Positions 1 to 11,632 of a stretch of 64,000 nucleotides of DNA are shown here, in pieces; the first letter of the stretch is position 1; each line of letters begins with the position of its first letter. The stretch comes from Schistosoma mansoni (lineage: Eukaryota > Platyhelminthes > Trematoda > Strigeidida > Schistosomatidae), in contig NW_017386026.1 in NCBI RefSeq assembly GCF_000237925.1, forward strand, positions 1,240,001-1,304,000, given 5' to 3'. Position numbers and translations under genes: made by a program. The notes beneath the pieces are model-generated. The model was given only the letters and a program-made list of their open reading frames with translations. It was not told the DNA's origin and made no database searches.

Positions 1-1029
1 TCTGTCCTACACTAACCTGTGTCACAATGGTTGTGGCGAGATGCCTACATAGACCAAGCAAGACTGATCAAAATATCAGCAGGATAATCAGTTCTAAATT
101 GGACTTTATTACGTTTTGTCAGGAATTTTCGTACACGAAGTGATTTTGTATTTCAGAAAAGATTTGCCAATTAATTGGGAATTAGAATCGCTAAATTTAC
201 TTTTGCGAGGATAATTTTCTCGAAGTATTGATATATCAAGTAGCATTTGTGTTTTGTTAAAGAATGCTGTTGGATAGGTTTCCTTATAGACATTTCATTC
301 CACTTTAGATATACTGCAATTTGGCAGAAGGGACGTAATCTCCTTGTTTAATGCTAAAGCCGTCCGGAAATTCTTATAATCAAGTAATTCAGAGCAACCA
401 CTTCTTGCAAGGTACAATCTGGTGAGATTCAAACTAATAAGGATCACTTCATTAAAATTGGTAAACTTCCAAAATTAAGATTAATGTCACTCAATAATCG
501 ACGGTAGTAGGCATAAGTAGTTCGTGTTTTACCGAATGGATTTAAATTAATTACAAGTGTTTGTCTGAAGTTTATATCTACACAGGATCACTAATTCCTC
601 GCATACAAATATGAGGTTTATAAGCAGTTGGATTTACTTACTATCGAATCGCAACAATTCCTGTTGTTGATTTGATCATGAGTGGAATGTCTGTACAACT
701 TTTCTGATAACGGACGGGATTATTACAAAACAAATGCTTACCTTCAAACACTACGAATCTTAGCATTTTGCTCACGCAGGACAAGTTAAATAGTACGAAT
801 GTAACAGCGAGAACGAACTGTTGAACAATTTATATTACTTGGAACAATATGAAAATGGAAGCAAGTGCTTATTTCATATTGGATTCGCTCTAACCAATGC
901 AGTACGATCCCTGTCGGGTGTGAGGAATTTATCCACTCCAGACAATGGATGAAGGGTTGCACACGGTCGTGAATCGATCGAGTCAGCCACTCACGGAAGA
1001 CAACGGTGGACGGTCGTGCAATATTACGG
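1..1029. other. AT-rich stretch, nothing recognised
   Basis: No open frame or repeat here is recognisable. A diverged head of the hammerhead SINE that follows may begin around 940-1030, because the order of short motifs resembles the better copy at 51536. Confidence 0.5.
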
Positions 1030-1211
1030 AATGGTTGAAGTTAGACATCAACACCGTTGTATGCCGCCTCAGCGGTCTAGAGGTTAAGCGTTCGTAGGCG
1101 AGACCGAAAATCCTGGGTCTGAGTCCCATATTAAGACGAAACAGTCGTCCAGTGCTTCTGGGTTTCCAATGGTGTTCTAATTTGAATAAACTCGTAAATT
1201 CAACTAGTCTT
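1030..1211 (+). repeat. Degenerate tRNA-derived hammerhead SINE (S-alpha-like)
   Basis: A tRNA-like stretch (cagcggtctagaggttaag as a relaxed A box) is followed by a gaaac element and the family 3' end. Alignment by eye to the copy at 51536-51836 shows that the B box to ribozyme 5' strand is deleted. The catalytic CTGANGA box is therefore reduced to CTGAGTC while the GAAAC strand and a GTC site remain. The ribozyme should be dead. Confidence 0.7.
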
Positions 1212-1534
1212 GTAATAACCGATAAATAGAAGTTTTTCAGTGAAATATCGATAACACTTTTTTCTTGAGTGGCGATAATTACCCCACTTGATGGATAATT
1301 ACATTCCAAATCGTGTCGTACTTATCACTAACAAACTACAAGTAGAAATGAATGCAGTACGCTAGTATATAATGATAAATGATTTGCTATCCATTGGAAT
1401 TCGAGTTAAAGTCGTTGACATACATCTATCTTATGCCACAAATACTTTGGGAGAACTTCAGCATCAAGAATAAAAACTTTGATTGACGTGTTGTAAATCC
1501 GTCGAAGTTTTCAAATCCGTGACAAAGTCAGTCC

Positions 1535-1655
1535 CACAACCTGCTTCGGTTTGGGCATCCGGGAAATATTCCAGCCCTCACATATATCGAATGACTTTGG
1601 TGACGAATATGCACTTGGTGCCTTCTTGTACCAATATTCGTATCTAAATAAAAAA
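1535..1655 (+). repeat. 5'-truncated 3' end of the ~530-bp retroposon
   Basis: The stretch ctgcttcggtttgggcatcc, the following caccctcaca-like segment and ttgtaccaatattcgt match the last 120 bases of the retroposon seen complete at 29940-30472 and 32915-33440. It ends in an A-rich tail, as the complete copies do. Confidence 0.7.
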
Positions 1656-3590
1656 ACATTTCCACGAAAGGAAAACTTGGTCGGGCTCTACTATTCACCT
1701 CACATTCAAGGCAATTAATCATATTAGTTTATGTGAACTATTAATAACATCAGTCAATATGTAATTTAAACGACTATTCCTAACAAATATATTGATAACT
1801 TAAAATATGTTTGAAAAAATTAATGACGTGACCCGGAACCAGGATTCTATTCACACATCAGTTCCTATCAATTCTTCATAGATAAAACTTCTCAACAGTC
1901 GAATATATAAGCACACATATATAAACAATTAGGGATATTTCCCTCAATACCACATAATCTTTCTAAACAAAGCAATCAAATAGGATAATTAAGAATGCCT
2001 CCACATTGATAAACACAAAAAGGTAACACGTCTCAAAAAACAGAAATAAAGGAATCCTACAAGACTACAAACCACAATGTTTGGTAAGTGTATTTTATTT
2101 ATTTATTTGTTCAATAAAATAAGTAAATATGATTGTTATCTCTCAAGATGTATTAAATAAACTAACTTCAAAAAGTAACAAACTTGTTCATTATCAGGAA
2201 GTACTTTCATCTTAGTACACAATTTTCTCATTTGTATTTTATAGTTACACTAATTACCTAAATGTAGCTGCATTTTCTAAAAATAACAAACTATTTTGAA
2301 GTGTCCTAAAAACACACAGATTTGATAAATAGTAGTATTTTATGGGAAACTATAATTAAAGAACCCAAATCAAACAATTCACCCCTTTATTTTTATTAAA
2401 AAATCTTAGTTCTAATAAATATGTATTCTGAAATATGCTATATGTTTAGACCACTATGTTATAATATCAGCTAGTTGAGTGAAAGAATTTCTGAGGAACT
2501 GTGTGCTTCCTTATTTTTATGTCTTCGGGTCGCTTCGAAGCTAAACAATGTTTCACTCATCTGAATCCAAGAATTTACGATTATAAAGTGGAATTCGAGT
2601 GCATATCACTTTCCAATCGGTAAAATAAACGAATAGCACACCAGCGGTAACGGTCCAAGCTGCAGCTGGTCGTCGCCTGGTAATGTAAGTATTTGATCAA
2701 TTTTGCTTACCATGTCTTCGCCAAACTTATTAAGGGAGTAAGTGCGTCCCTTGAGTACTTTAAATTTCTTAAAATCGAATCCATTTTCAATGTATTCCAA
2801 GGAAGAGAAGGATCTGATGTATTATCTAAAAATAAAGAACATTAACGGTAGGATAGCGAAAACTAAAAATGGAACATTTTCTGAGTAACTGAGTATATTC
2901 ATTGGTAAAAAAAAGAACTGAACAAAGCTAACAACCATACAGTAGGCACTTCACATGCAATATATTCATCATTTGTCTCAGACTTTGTTGTTTCTTTGTT
3001 TCTATACCTAACACTCTCTGTTCTCGTTCTCCTCTCTTCAATCTTCTCAACCTTTTGCCTCCAGGCATTTCACTTTTGATTGGTGACATATACCACTTAC
3101 ATCTGTGGATACCAGTAGTACACATCACAGTATGACTAAGTTCAGAAACATTTTGAAAATGTTACGTATAAACAGCTAAGATAATGAGAGGGCTTATATC
3201 CATTTCTATCTGATGGTACAAATCAACAATGAGGTTTCCTATTTTTGCTCATCTCAGAGGAACCACAATTAATGGAAGAATCAACCAAATTCCACATAGA
3301 ACCACTTGAACTTTGGCGCAAAACTCACTCCCTCCACATGGATATACAGTATTCTAGCATAATTGGTATTATCACTTTGTGATAAAGACCTGATTCTAAT
3401 TGCTAACTATAATTCATAATACTAACTTTTCACAAAACTTATGATCTCATCTTGAACCCAGTATAGCCCAAATGCCGTCCATAAATAATATCGTCAATTT
3501 TGACATTAAAGTTGTCTATGAAAGTAGAACTTTGCATTAACAAAAAAAACGTGTGACGAACATCTACCACCTATTATTCTTCTTGTAGAC
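1656..3590. other. AT-rich stretch without a recognised gene
   Basis: Mostly AT-rich. A 64-codon open frame on - (2606-2800) has a GTAAGC donor-like site inside it but matches no family I know. A pyrimidine-rich run lies near 2990-3060. No repeat is recognisable. Confidence 0.4.
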
Positions 3591-3649
3591 TATGAAGAAG
3601 GTGGGAGACATTTGGGCTAAGAACATATAATCGTGTGTGGAGTCTGCAT

Positions 3650-3790
3650 AAACGGAGAAAAGTAAACAAGCCGGTGCGTATTTGGATGACAAGTGGGTGT
3701 AAATTCAGCGACATTTCAAACCCACTGCGGCGAAAGGAAATGTCGCGATATTCCGACGTGGAATGCGGACGAAACTTTTAGTAAAGTTGC
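3650..3790 (+). repeat. Diverged copy of a 'cgaaa / cgacattt' repeat
   Basis: Phrases such as gcgacatttcaaaccca and ggcgaaaggaaatgtcg recall the copies at 4905-5120 and 19615-19805. The match is by word order, not by a computed alignment. The family is unidentified. Confidence 0.35.
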
Positions 3791-3981
3791 CCACTTATTC
3801 TCTCTTATTGTGTTACAGGATGTCTCCCTTATTCTTCCTTTTTCGTACGTTTTGGAAATCATCTAACATGTTATAACATGCCAAGTACGTTCCTTTACAT
3901 TGTAGATGTCAATTAAGTAGTTCGACACAATTAGACGCCTCGCCTTGAACGTTCGATTCTTGGCGTGTAGGCAGTGCGTTA

Positions 3982-4576
3982 GCGGCTGAGTAAGCCACTG
4001 CTGAAGTATATATCGTCAAGTATTAGCGAATTGAGTACAAATATAGAGCAGCTGCTTTTGAAGTTCTCTGAGCGCGAATATACGCATCAATTTGACTGTA
4101 GACTATCAAGTCAACAGTTCCCTTTGTCTTCTGAAGAGGAATTGGGAACATTGGACGCTTGTCTAAAGCAGAAAGATGTAAGGGACAGATTTGTAAGAAC
4201 ACAACAGTAACTTTATCATTTGTTCGTATTACAGATGGCCATGTTGACGCGTTTAATGGATGATGCTCCTAAAACGTCAATGCGATATATTTTGTCGTGC
4301 ATCATGACACCTGAAGTTGCCAGTAATTTCACGCTACTTTGCACTTTATCAAAACGAGCACTTCAGAGGTGCCGGTTCTACAGCTGCGTTCGAAGTAAGA
4401 TATGGTTTTTAAACTTTGGATGCACTAACTAATCGATTCCTTTCATCGTCTGCCAACGAAAAGAAATTGCGAAACTGTATGAAATCGCTAAGCAAGGTTT
4501 TTTTCACGATATGAGAGACAAGGTACAAAGGCGCTATCGAAGGAAGAAAGAATACGTACGTACGACTTTAAAGTGA
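3982..4576 (+). CDS. DUF4806-like small gene, three exons
   Basis: Exons by splice signals: about 3982-4192, 4235-4394 and 4464-4576 (stop TGA 4574-4576). The first intron is only 42 bases (gtaaga...acag). Reading across it gives FPLSSEEELGTLDACLK, then RF, then a segment with TSMRYILSCIMT, ALQRCRFYSC and a basic tail RRYRRKK. The order 'FPL-x-s-EEEL...LK..VRDRF...(R)yIL..i.t.e.a....' is that of the DUF4806 domain, whose biochemical function is unknown and which often sits in transposon-like or multicopy genes of invertebrates. The frame is open for about 68 codons before the first donor and no start Met is obvious, so an upstream exon may be missing. Frames are uninterrupted across three exons, so it may be functional. 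The G-run repeat lies just downstream. Confidence 0.6.
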
Positions 4577-4904
4577 TTACTGCCTTCGACTTATCTATAG
4601 GTAAAGTCTTCCGTGTTAATGAAAATAACCGTAAGTTCAGCTTCAAATAGCTAGTTGTGCAAAAACAAGGTTTTCAGATATAGGAACGTAGTTTTTTCTT
4701 TACATTTTAGAATTCACAGGAATTTTTCGATTCTCAATAGTCCAACAGGCGTTATGGAAGGAAATAATAGGTGGAATGAACATATGTTCAAATTTTTTAT
4801 GGTATGTATATACCATATTTTACGTACATTACACTTTTCGTATGCTGTGTTGTGGGAATGAAGGTGAACACAGATGTTTGGGTTAATGACAAAAGCGTTT
4901 TTAA

Positions 4905-5120
4905 AGTGGGTGCGAAATCACATCGGTGTGTATATAGGCGAAAAGTAGACAATTCGGCGGATATTTAGGCGAAAACTAGACAATTTAGCTACATTTGAAA
5001 CACAGAGCGACATAAAGGGGAAATTCCGCTTTATTTCCCCCGGATGGACGAAAAAGCAGATATTTTGGTGCATTTCCGCATTGTTTCCCCCTTATTTGCC
5101 AATGCATTTTCCCCTTTGTT
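4905..5120 (+). repeat. Repeat with clustered CCCC/GGGG runs
   Basis: Two back-to-back units of ggcgaaaa-tagacaattt are followed by five runs of four or more C or G (ggggaaatt, tttcccccgg, tttccccctt, ttttcccctttg). Similar words in the same order occur at 19615-19805. It is non-coding and unidentified. Confidence 0.5.
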
Positions 5121-5333
5121 CGCCTTTATTGGTTGTTTGGTTAGTTTCTATCTACTCGACCGACCACAATTCCACACCGTAGATCCTATTGATTAGTAGT
5201 GCTAAGAACAATAAGACGACTAAACTGAACAAGGTGATATTCCACAGTGACCTATCCAGTCTTACCGCATACGTGCAGCGAAAACAAAATCCAAACTCCA
5301 ATATAACCTTGAAGTTATGTTAAGATAGCTTAC

Positions 5334-5587
5334 GTATCCTCAAAGTCCAATGTTTTCAAAGAATATACAGGCACTTCCCCATTTATTTCCTGAGTAAGTG
5401 CTAAATATTTGGATTCAATTTTTGTTCCAAATAACTGTAAAAGATCTTCTACAAGGTTTACCATGAAAGCTTTACTCAAGAAGCTATTCTTCAGTAAGAA
5501 GGATTGTAGGAGCGGTGAAATGTCACTGAGCCCTAGCCAAATCATCCGGTAGTTGGGTCGCTGAACATCGAACAGGTCATCGATCTC
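5334..5587 (-). CDS. Putative internal exon of an unrecognised gene
   Basis: On - the frame is open from about 5587 to a good donor (gtaagc, exon end 5334), with an acceptor-like ...gtaag|ag at its start. It encodes about 84 residues, starting EIDDLFDVQRPNYRMIWLG and containing LVEDLLQLFG and YSLKTLDFED. Composition looks like a real soluble protein, unlike the repeat shadows around it. I do not recognise the family and found no partner exon nearby. Confidence 0.35.
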
Positions 5588-5599
5588 TTACAATGTCAA

Positions 5600-6067
5600 G
5601 GACAACAAACGCGGATCAGTTAATCATGCGTCATGGACTGGTCCATGCGTTGGTGGTCTCACTAACATCTCTGTACTCATTCTTACTAATATATTTACGT
5701 AATCACGCCATTTGTGTTATGCAGTCTTCAAAGCGGCTGTGGTACTTTGATACGTTGAAGGTGTGAAACTTATTACATACTGACCGCAAGGTGTGACTTT
5801 GAAATTGGCTGGTTCGTTATACCATTCACTTCTAACTTGAGTAGGCCTCCATTCATTCGACAGAAATCATCTACGTTGATGATCTACAGAATAATATACC
5901 TGTGTTAATCTTTGCAGCTTGTTTTTCAGCGGAGGTGAATCTTCTCCTTAAAAATGCTTTCTAATGAGGTGATACCACTTGATCGAGTAAAGTGTTCTAG
6001 ATATTGACTACTCTATGAGAAAATCGGATACTCGCTCTAAATTTATGAGATCGCCGTTATTGAACCA
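5600..6067. other. No recognised feature
   Basis: Non-coding by eye. A small near-palindrome (atgcgtcatggactggtcc region, 5627-5650) is the only local structure noticed. Confidence 0.4.
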
Positions 6068-6240
6068 TCTCAGGATTATGAGCAAAGATGGATAGTGGCT
6101 AGCAGTGGAATCAAGGCTATATGGAGGCAATACGCACAGTATGCACATATGCCAATTAGAGACTGACCAGTTGCAGTCCTAACACATCGATGGGAAGATT
6201 CAAACAAACAATACTAAGTGATTTTAAACTTCTCAGGATT
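6068..6240 (-). repeat. SINE copy lacking its tRNA/ribozyme core, with 10-bp TSD
   Basis: The 153-base insert 6078-6230 is bounded by tctcaggatt at 6068-6077 and 6231-6240. Its two ends match the two ends of the 308-base SINE at 46296-46603 (gtggctagcagtggaatc on one side; the cacatatgccaattagagac side on the other). The roughly 155 bases between them, holding the tRNA-like A and B boxes and the hammerhead core, are absent. The junction falls at a shared ATTC. It could be a deletion after insertion or mobilisation of a short variant. Confidence 0.8.
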
Positions 6241-6774
6241 GCCTCAAAAGTGGCTATTTCTAGAAGGAGCGAAATGATGAGACAAATTTGGGACGGAATC
6301 GCTTTTAAAGAAATGAAATGACAATATAAGGTTCCTCTAAAAAGGTTGATATGTTCAGAACAAATTGCTTGTCAGCTGATTATTGAATTTCTCATCAAAT
6401 CGTCAACTAATAGAATTTATTACCTCAACGCATGAATAAAGCTCCCCCTTTCGACTCTTCCAAAAGAACGTTCGGTCGAACAAGTGAGAGAGCCTCAAAT
6501 CCTTTCCATGCTGAAACTTTCAAGACTTTTGTATGATCAACAAAGTAACCACAACGTGTGGAAGCCTTTGGCGACTGTTGCGTTGCAATGTGCAACCGTT
6601 ATTAAGTGGTGACTTTCTGTCAACCCTAAGTCTTTCCGTTCCTACACGCATTGAAGCGACGTACCGTCGAGAGTATACTGGTACCTATTGCCATGTCCGG
6701 TGTGCATTGACACACCTTAATTAATTTCTAGGCTCCAAACCTAAGAACACCTACCTAATTCATCTAAGTCAGCT
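6241..6774. other. No recognised feature
   Basis: No gene or repeat is recognised. A 63-codon open frame on + (6533-6724) has no family features and overlaps nothing. Confidence 0.35.
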
Positions 6775-7155
6775 TGAAGATCGGAATGATAAGTCTCGCT
6801 ACGTCTTTTCTACACGTTTTGATATCATCTGAAAGCAATAATGCCGATGACTTAATCAGTCGCGGCCATCCTTTGGCGTAAAGAAGAACAAACAGGGAAC
6901 CGAAGATGGTGCCTTTAGACTCCGGCTTTCATTTAGATGGTATCCCACTAACCCTCACTCTCTCCCTACAGCCACAGGTGAAGTTCACCATCCACTGTTG
7001 TACGGCGTCTGTAATTTCTAATTTCGAGAGCTTCCAAAAAAGACCTAAGTGAGAAACTTTACTAAATGCGTCGCTAAAATCTATGATCATCATAATCCGT
7101 TGTCTCGGGTTGTCGCCCTTTCCTCTCTCGCAATAAGTAAGTCGGCTAAACATGA
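6775..7155 (-). pseudogene. CR1-like LINE reverse transcriptase fragment
   Basis: On -, the frame from 7153 gives MIIDFSDAFSKVSHLGLFWK followed by KLSKLEITDAVQQWM and a CRERVRVSG stretch. This is the palm/thumb order of CR1/Jockey-type reverse transcriptase (IDFSkAFDkVsH...LL.KL...G.....W...FL..R.qrV.vng). After a frameshift near 6930 it continues with GTIFGSLFVLLY (normally G-x-v-LGPLLF-x-iy) and a LLSDDIK in place of FADD. Stops and shifts mark it as dead. The fragment is cut at both ends. Confidence 0.75.
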
Positions 7156-8230
7156 ATTCCTATTCCCAAACCCCTGAGACGGCCGAAGTGCCGATATTCA
7201 GTTTGAACGCAGAACGGATGAACCGAAATTTATTCAAGTAGATCAGACCACGTTCTTCTGTATAAAGTACAAAGCGTTTTTAAGTTACTCGTATTAAATT
7301 ATATCAAAACATAAACTGTGTTCATTTTAGACGGATTTTACTTAAGAGATAAATTATACTAAAAATACAAAATATCTGAAGAGGTGCAGCCTATGCTTTA
7401 CGGTCAAGGGTTTCTCTTGCACAGATTAGTGTGCTAAACAACAAAAGGAATCGTTAACCCACAGGAGTTCAATACCTGAGAGTCAACAAAAATATTCTCG
7501 CCAAGATGGGGTCAGATATATATCTGCAGGAACTCCAGGAATCTTTCTAGACAGACAGTCAAAGGCTGACAGTCACAAACTGAACCACACAGTGATCTTG
7601 AGCTTGGTCAGACACGACCTTACTGTCAATAGTCCGGTGACACGCAACAGAAAAACTAAGTAACAAAAGGTAAGTCTTTAATAAGTCACGTAGCAAAACC
7701 ACAGACGAGGAAGACTGAAGAATGTAAAATGCGGTTAAAAGAGACCTGAATAAGGGCCACAATACCATACAAGGTGAAGGAACAAATAAAAAATACAGCC
7801 AGGCGAAACGTTGGATTTACTACAAATTCATTCGCTGAGATTTTACAAATATATATTATTCCTATTTAATGTCTTACATCAACTCGGCGCTCAAATACTG
7901 TGAAACTATTCGCTCTAATTTAGACGAGAGTTCTTATAAATGACAATACTGTTTATGAAATTCTGTGGAGGGATTTTCAGTGTGTTCCTTTTGTTACAGG
8001 TTTTGTCCAAAGGAACATTTCATTCACCCAATCGTTTGCATTCTTTTTATTGTTTAACTGTTTCTGTTCTTGAATCCTGATGGTTAGGGACCTTTTTTAT
8101 TTATATCCCTTTTATAATAATGGCGATTTTCACTTGTTATTAATTAAGTGCATTTAATTTGATTAGCCAGGAATGTGGAATACCTGCCCTCTGCGTTTCT
8201 CATATAGTACAGAACTGTCAAAAAATCCGT
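7156..8230. other. No recognised gene; possible 3' remnant of the BEL/Pao element
   Basis: The BEL/Pao remnant reads leftward from 10709 to 8231, so an integrase region would lie here. No HHCC or DDE-like frame could be found. A 69-codon leucine-rich frame (7559-7768, -) is not recognised. Confidence 0.35.
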
Positions 8231-8566
8231 TCAGAAATGAGTCTTGTCAAACATGCGAAAAAGATTTCTTTTCAAAAATTCACTCGTTCGGGCACTCAAT
8301 AGTGTTGCTGTTAACCCTAATCTAGTCACAGTTACCGGTTTTATGGTAGCGACTCTGGCCTTACTACAATGTAAAACGCTGTACAAAGGCTTGTGTTTGA
8401 AGACCTTCCACGAGTGGACCACTGCACCGTAACCTGTTTCGGAGGCATCCCAAAACATATGTGATCCCATCGTTCCAAAGCTCTCTCTGTTCTCATTTCT
8501 AATATTTTGGGAAGTTATTGTACCAAGCACCCTCACAAACTTAACCCGATAGTTCCAGGAGGACAA
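8231..8566 (-). pseudogene. BEL/Pao RNase H-like block
   Basis: The - frame contains MFWDASETGYGAVVHS, then SKARVATIKPVTVTRLGL and a following ATLLSAR. This is the BEL/Pao signature (f-DAS-x-x-gyGA...sKarvapLK.-TiPRLEL.a..la.r). The P in TIPRLEL is lost (TVTRLGL), as expected of a dead copy. It ends at an arbitrary stop at 8231. Confidence 0.8.
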
Positions 8567-8870
8567 AACACTAGCATTCAGGGGCTGCTCCCAACCAGTG
8601 TGTGACTCACAAGGATTCTTTAGGCGTTATTTAACAGGAAAGTAAATTGTAGCAATTAGACCTGGTGAATCGAACAGTGATGAAACGGTGGATAGTATTG
8701 CTCTCTTGACCACAGGTTTTTCCTCTGGATGAAAGTGAAATTTAAAAACACCGCGCATGGTATCTCACTCAATCCCAAGGGCTTGATAAGTGGATCCATG
8801 ATTCAATGGAACATCAACCAACGTTTCCATACCATCGAATTGAGAAAAAACTTCCCTTAACAGTTTTACG

Positions 8871-9368
8871 TTAGTTACCCATTTTTATCAACTTGAAACC
8901 CCCTCGAACCATCAATCCGTTCAATTCTACCACTGAATTTTTCACATCATCATTAAGAAACAATACTAGGAAACCGTGTACGTAAACGTTGTGCAGTAAC
9001 CAGTCCACTACGTTGCTATCATAATCCTTAGAGAACTTTATAATCGTCTTTACCGATGCACAGAACGGTGGAGATATTGCCTTGAGGAGGAGCGATGTCA
9101 TCTTATACTCCACAGATTCGTACTCGACATCAGTCTCTCGCCACCAAAGGTAGTGCGATGCCCCACAATCCAGCTTTGAGACCTTTACATGGGTGAAGAT
9201 TTGTTTTACATCTACAGAAACAGCAACCGGTTCCATAAGTAAACGTAATAGGAGACCAACTAGGTCTGTTATCGTATCTTGGCAGAGCTCGTTCAAAGAT
9301 TTCCCATACATCTTGTCATCATAATCCAACACCACTCTATATTTCCTTTGTTTCTTAGGGCTCGTCAC
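8871..9368 (-). pseudogene. BEL/Pao reverse transcriptase block
   Basis: About 165 residues are open. KYRVVLDYDDKMYGKSLNE matches the BEL start (kvRvVfD.sak..g.SLND), MEPVAVSVDVKQIFTHVKV matches the first catalytic Asp block, HYLWW and YKMTSLLLKAISPPFCA match the template-grip block, and HNVYVHGFLV stands where YVDD should be. The catalytic YVDD is replaced by YVHG, so the enzyme would be inactive. Confidence 0.85.
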
Positions 9369-9939
9369 AGCATGATGGGGCGAATACCATCTTGGATGTT
9401 AACTCGGATCTAGTTGCATGCCTGAGAGTACAATCGCACACCCATTTTCAAACGTTTGCTGCATGGCACAGGTGTAGTTTTTAGAATGTCTTTACTGAAT
9501 ATAAGTCAGAGCATAAGACTTTCCAATCTTCGGCTGGCTATAATGTGACTCCCGGAAACCAGATTTCTTTCTATCCTCCAAGGTAGAGGAGCAACCCCGC
9601 AACCATTAGCAAAATAAGGCTCGCGCTCCACTATGCTCATAGCTATTAAATCGTCCAAAGACAGTGATTTATAACGCGGAAGGACGTCAGTAAACTAATA
9701 GTAATATACATTTTTCAACTGCTCTACAGGGTCAGTATTTTGAAAAAATATTTTTTACAATCGTTTTATCAGTCTTGTTACAGTCTGCTTGTCCGAAAAG
9801 AACCCTTCCTTGCGGTGCCCTAGTAGCATAAAGAATCTTTCATCTAACCTCCGGTCCAGGATCCAATGCGCTCCAGGCATGTCACAAGCAATGTGCAACA
9901 TAAATTCGCCACCTGCTCACTCTGGAAAGGTTTAGTACA

Positions 9940-10263
9940 TCAGATGAAACCATTTTTAGCACTGTCTTTCACGTGTTTCCTTGGCCTATGGACCAAAGAC
10001 TCATGTATTTTAACAGCCTGGTCGGTACATACAAATTCGTTTCCGTCTAACCAGTAGGCTCCAAAAGCTTTTGTTGTTGATCTCACTAACTTATTTCCGC
10101 TTACCATTTTCATGGTGATCGACGCGCTCTCCAACGATAATCCTAAGAGTCGTACAGTGCTTGACTTGACTAGGGTAGTATCTAAACCAATGTCTAGAAA
10201 GTTATTGCCACAAACTTTTTTGTTTCCAGCTTGAAGATGCACAGGGATTAGACAAAGAAACAC
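9940..10263 (-). pseudogene. BEL/Pao aspartic protease block
   Basis: The - frame includes NNFLDIGLDTTLVKSSTVRL followed by LGL, which is the position of the retropepsin D-x-G-s motif and the following 'a..LgL' strand of BEL/Pao proteases. The motif is LDIGLD rather than LDsGSq. It lies immediately downstream of the zinc-knuckle block, in a shifted frame. Confidence 0.65.
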
Positions 10264-10310
10264 ACTCTATTGGTGACTTTTTCTACCCACAATGACGTTC
10301 ATTTAATCGC

Positions 10311-10709
10311 TCACTGAACTCTAATGGGTTTATGCAGCATTGAGTGATGCAGATCATGACAACCTTCGATAGTACACACAACAAGATCCTTACAATCCAC
10401 TGACCTAGAACCCCTTATAAGGCAATAAAAACACAGGCATTTCTTGCTCGCATTTGGCCACCTATCGTTGGCTGCTAAAGAGGAGAATTGGGAACATTTA
10501 TCAACTATGTGGCTCTCTCCACATATAACGCAGGACGACTTGGTGATGATTTTATCAAACGACAACCCCTGTGTGCAACAGGGTACCTTGTTCACAACTC
10601 GTTCACTAGTTTTTGCAATCTGCACGAGCCTGTAGAGTAATATTCCTGCGTTAGACGATGCAAATTCTGTTAACTCGGCAAGTGTAGTCTCCCTACCATT
10701 TGTTGTCAC
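10311..10709 (-). pseudogene. BEL/Pao gag C-terminal zinc-knuckle block
   Basis: The - frame has CVICGESHIVDKC, then KKCLCFYCLIRGSRSVDC, then CTIEGCHDLHHSMLH. This matches the BEL/Pao gag layout C-x2-C-x4-H-x4-C, CfnCL..gH.a..C, C...C...HH.lLH. In the middle knuckle the expected GH is GS. The leading TLAELTEFASSNAG resembles the gag linker. Confidence 0.85.
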
Positions 10710-11632
10710 CCAACTGTTCTAGCCCTTATCACCTGCGACGCGGAAATCAACTTCTTAACCATGCATCATATAGCTCCTTGGCAGCTGAGAAACATTGAAC
10801 AATCCATACATTCCAAGACTACAGAAAAGTTTTCACTTTTATATCGCTAGCCTACACAGAGTTTTTCCGCTACTGTTTCTTAAATAGAAAACCATATAGC
10901 CTTGCACATTGAGTTTATTTCACCTCAAGCTCCAAATGCGTGTTGCCAGTCAGGTCATTTTAAGACACGTAGTGAAACTTTGTCCCAAGGTGAACTATCT
11001 CGTACAGTTCTAAAGTTAATAGAACTCTTCTACAAAAAATAAGCTTGATTTTTGTTCCAGTACATACCATAGTCACCAATCTCCAGAGATTTTAGCTCTG
11101 TCTGAGTAAGACAGATGGTTTCGAGAGATGTTATATTTTTGTTTCATTTGGCTGAAGCGAGGTCATAATATTGGAGACTACAGACATTCAACAGTTATTT
11201 AAAAATGAAGATGATGGCGGTTACGTAACTAACGAATTATGATTTAAAACCAACGCGTTTTTCCCAATTCATGGATGTTCAGCATACTAGCAAGTTTTGC
11301 TGCTTGCGATTAGCGCTCAATGTAGTTTTCACAAAATCAGGTTTAACAAAAGGAGAAACATGACGGGATTTCTGATTTTTATTTGGTAAAAACATCAAAT
11401 TGACGATTTGAAGTCGTATTGGTCCTAACCACACATTCCTCAAAGCCGAATATGAGATAACTGGGAAAATAGATATTCAACAGTTAACAGGAAGAGAAAG
11501 TCAAGAATGGAGAAGGTAGGAACATTCCTCCAAAGTTCAACTCATTCGGATGACATGGCTCATTCTTACAGGCGCGTTCATCATGTGTAACGACTCTTTT
11601 ATTCATAATAAATATAGCCACTAACCATCATC

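Larger units (their letters stand above)
8231..10709 (-). mobile_element. Degenerate BEL/Pao LTR retrotransposon (gag to RNase H)
   Basis: Four blocks on - follow in the order expected for a BEL/Pao polyprotein: zinc-knuckle gag end (10709-10311), aspartic protease (10263-9940), reverse transcriptase (9368-8871) and RNase H (8566-8231). The blocks are in different frames with stops between. This is the class of the schistosome elements Sinbad and Tiao. No integrase, LTR or TSD was found. The right-hand (upstream gag) side stops near the left arm of the big inverted duplication at 10899, so the duplication may have truncated it. Confidence 0.85.
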
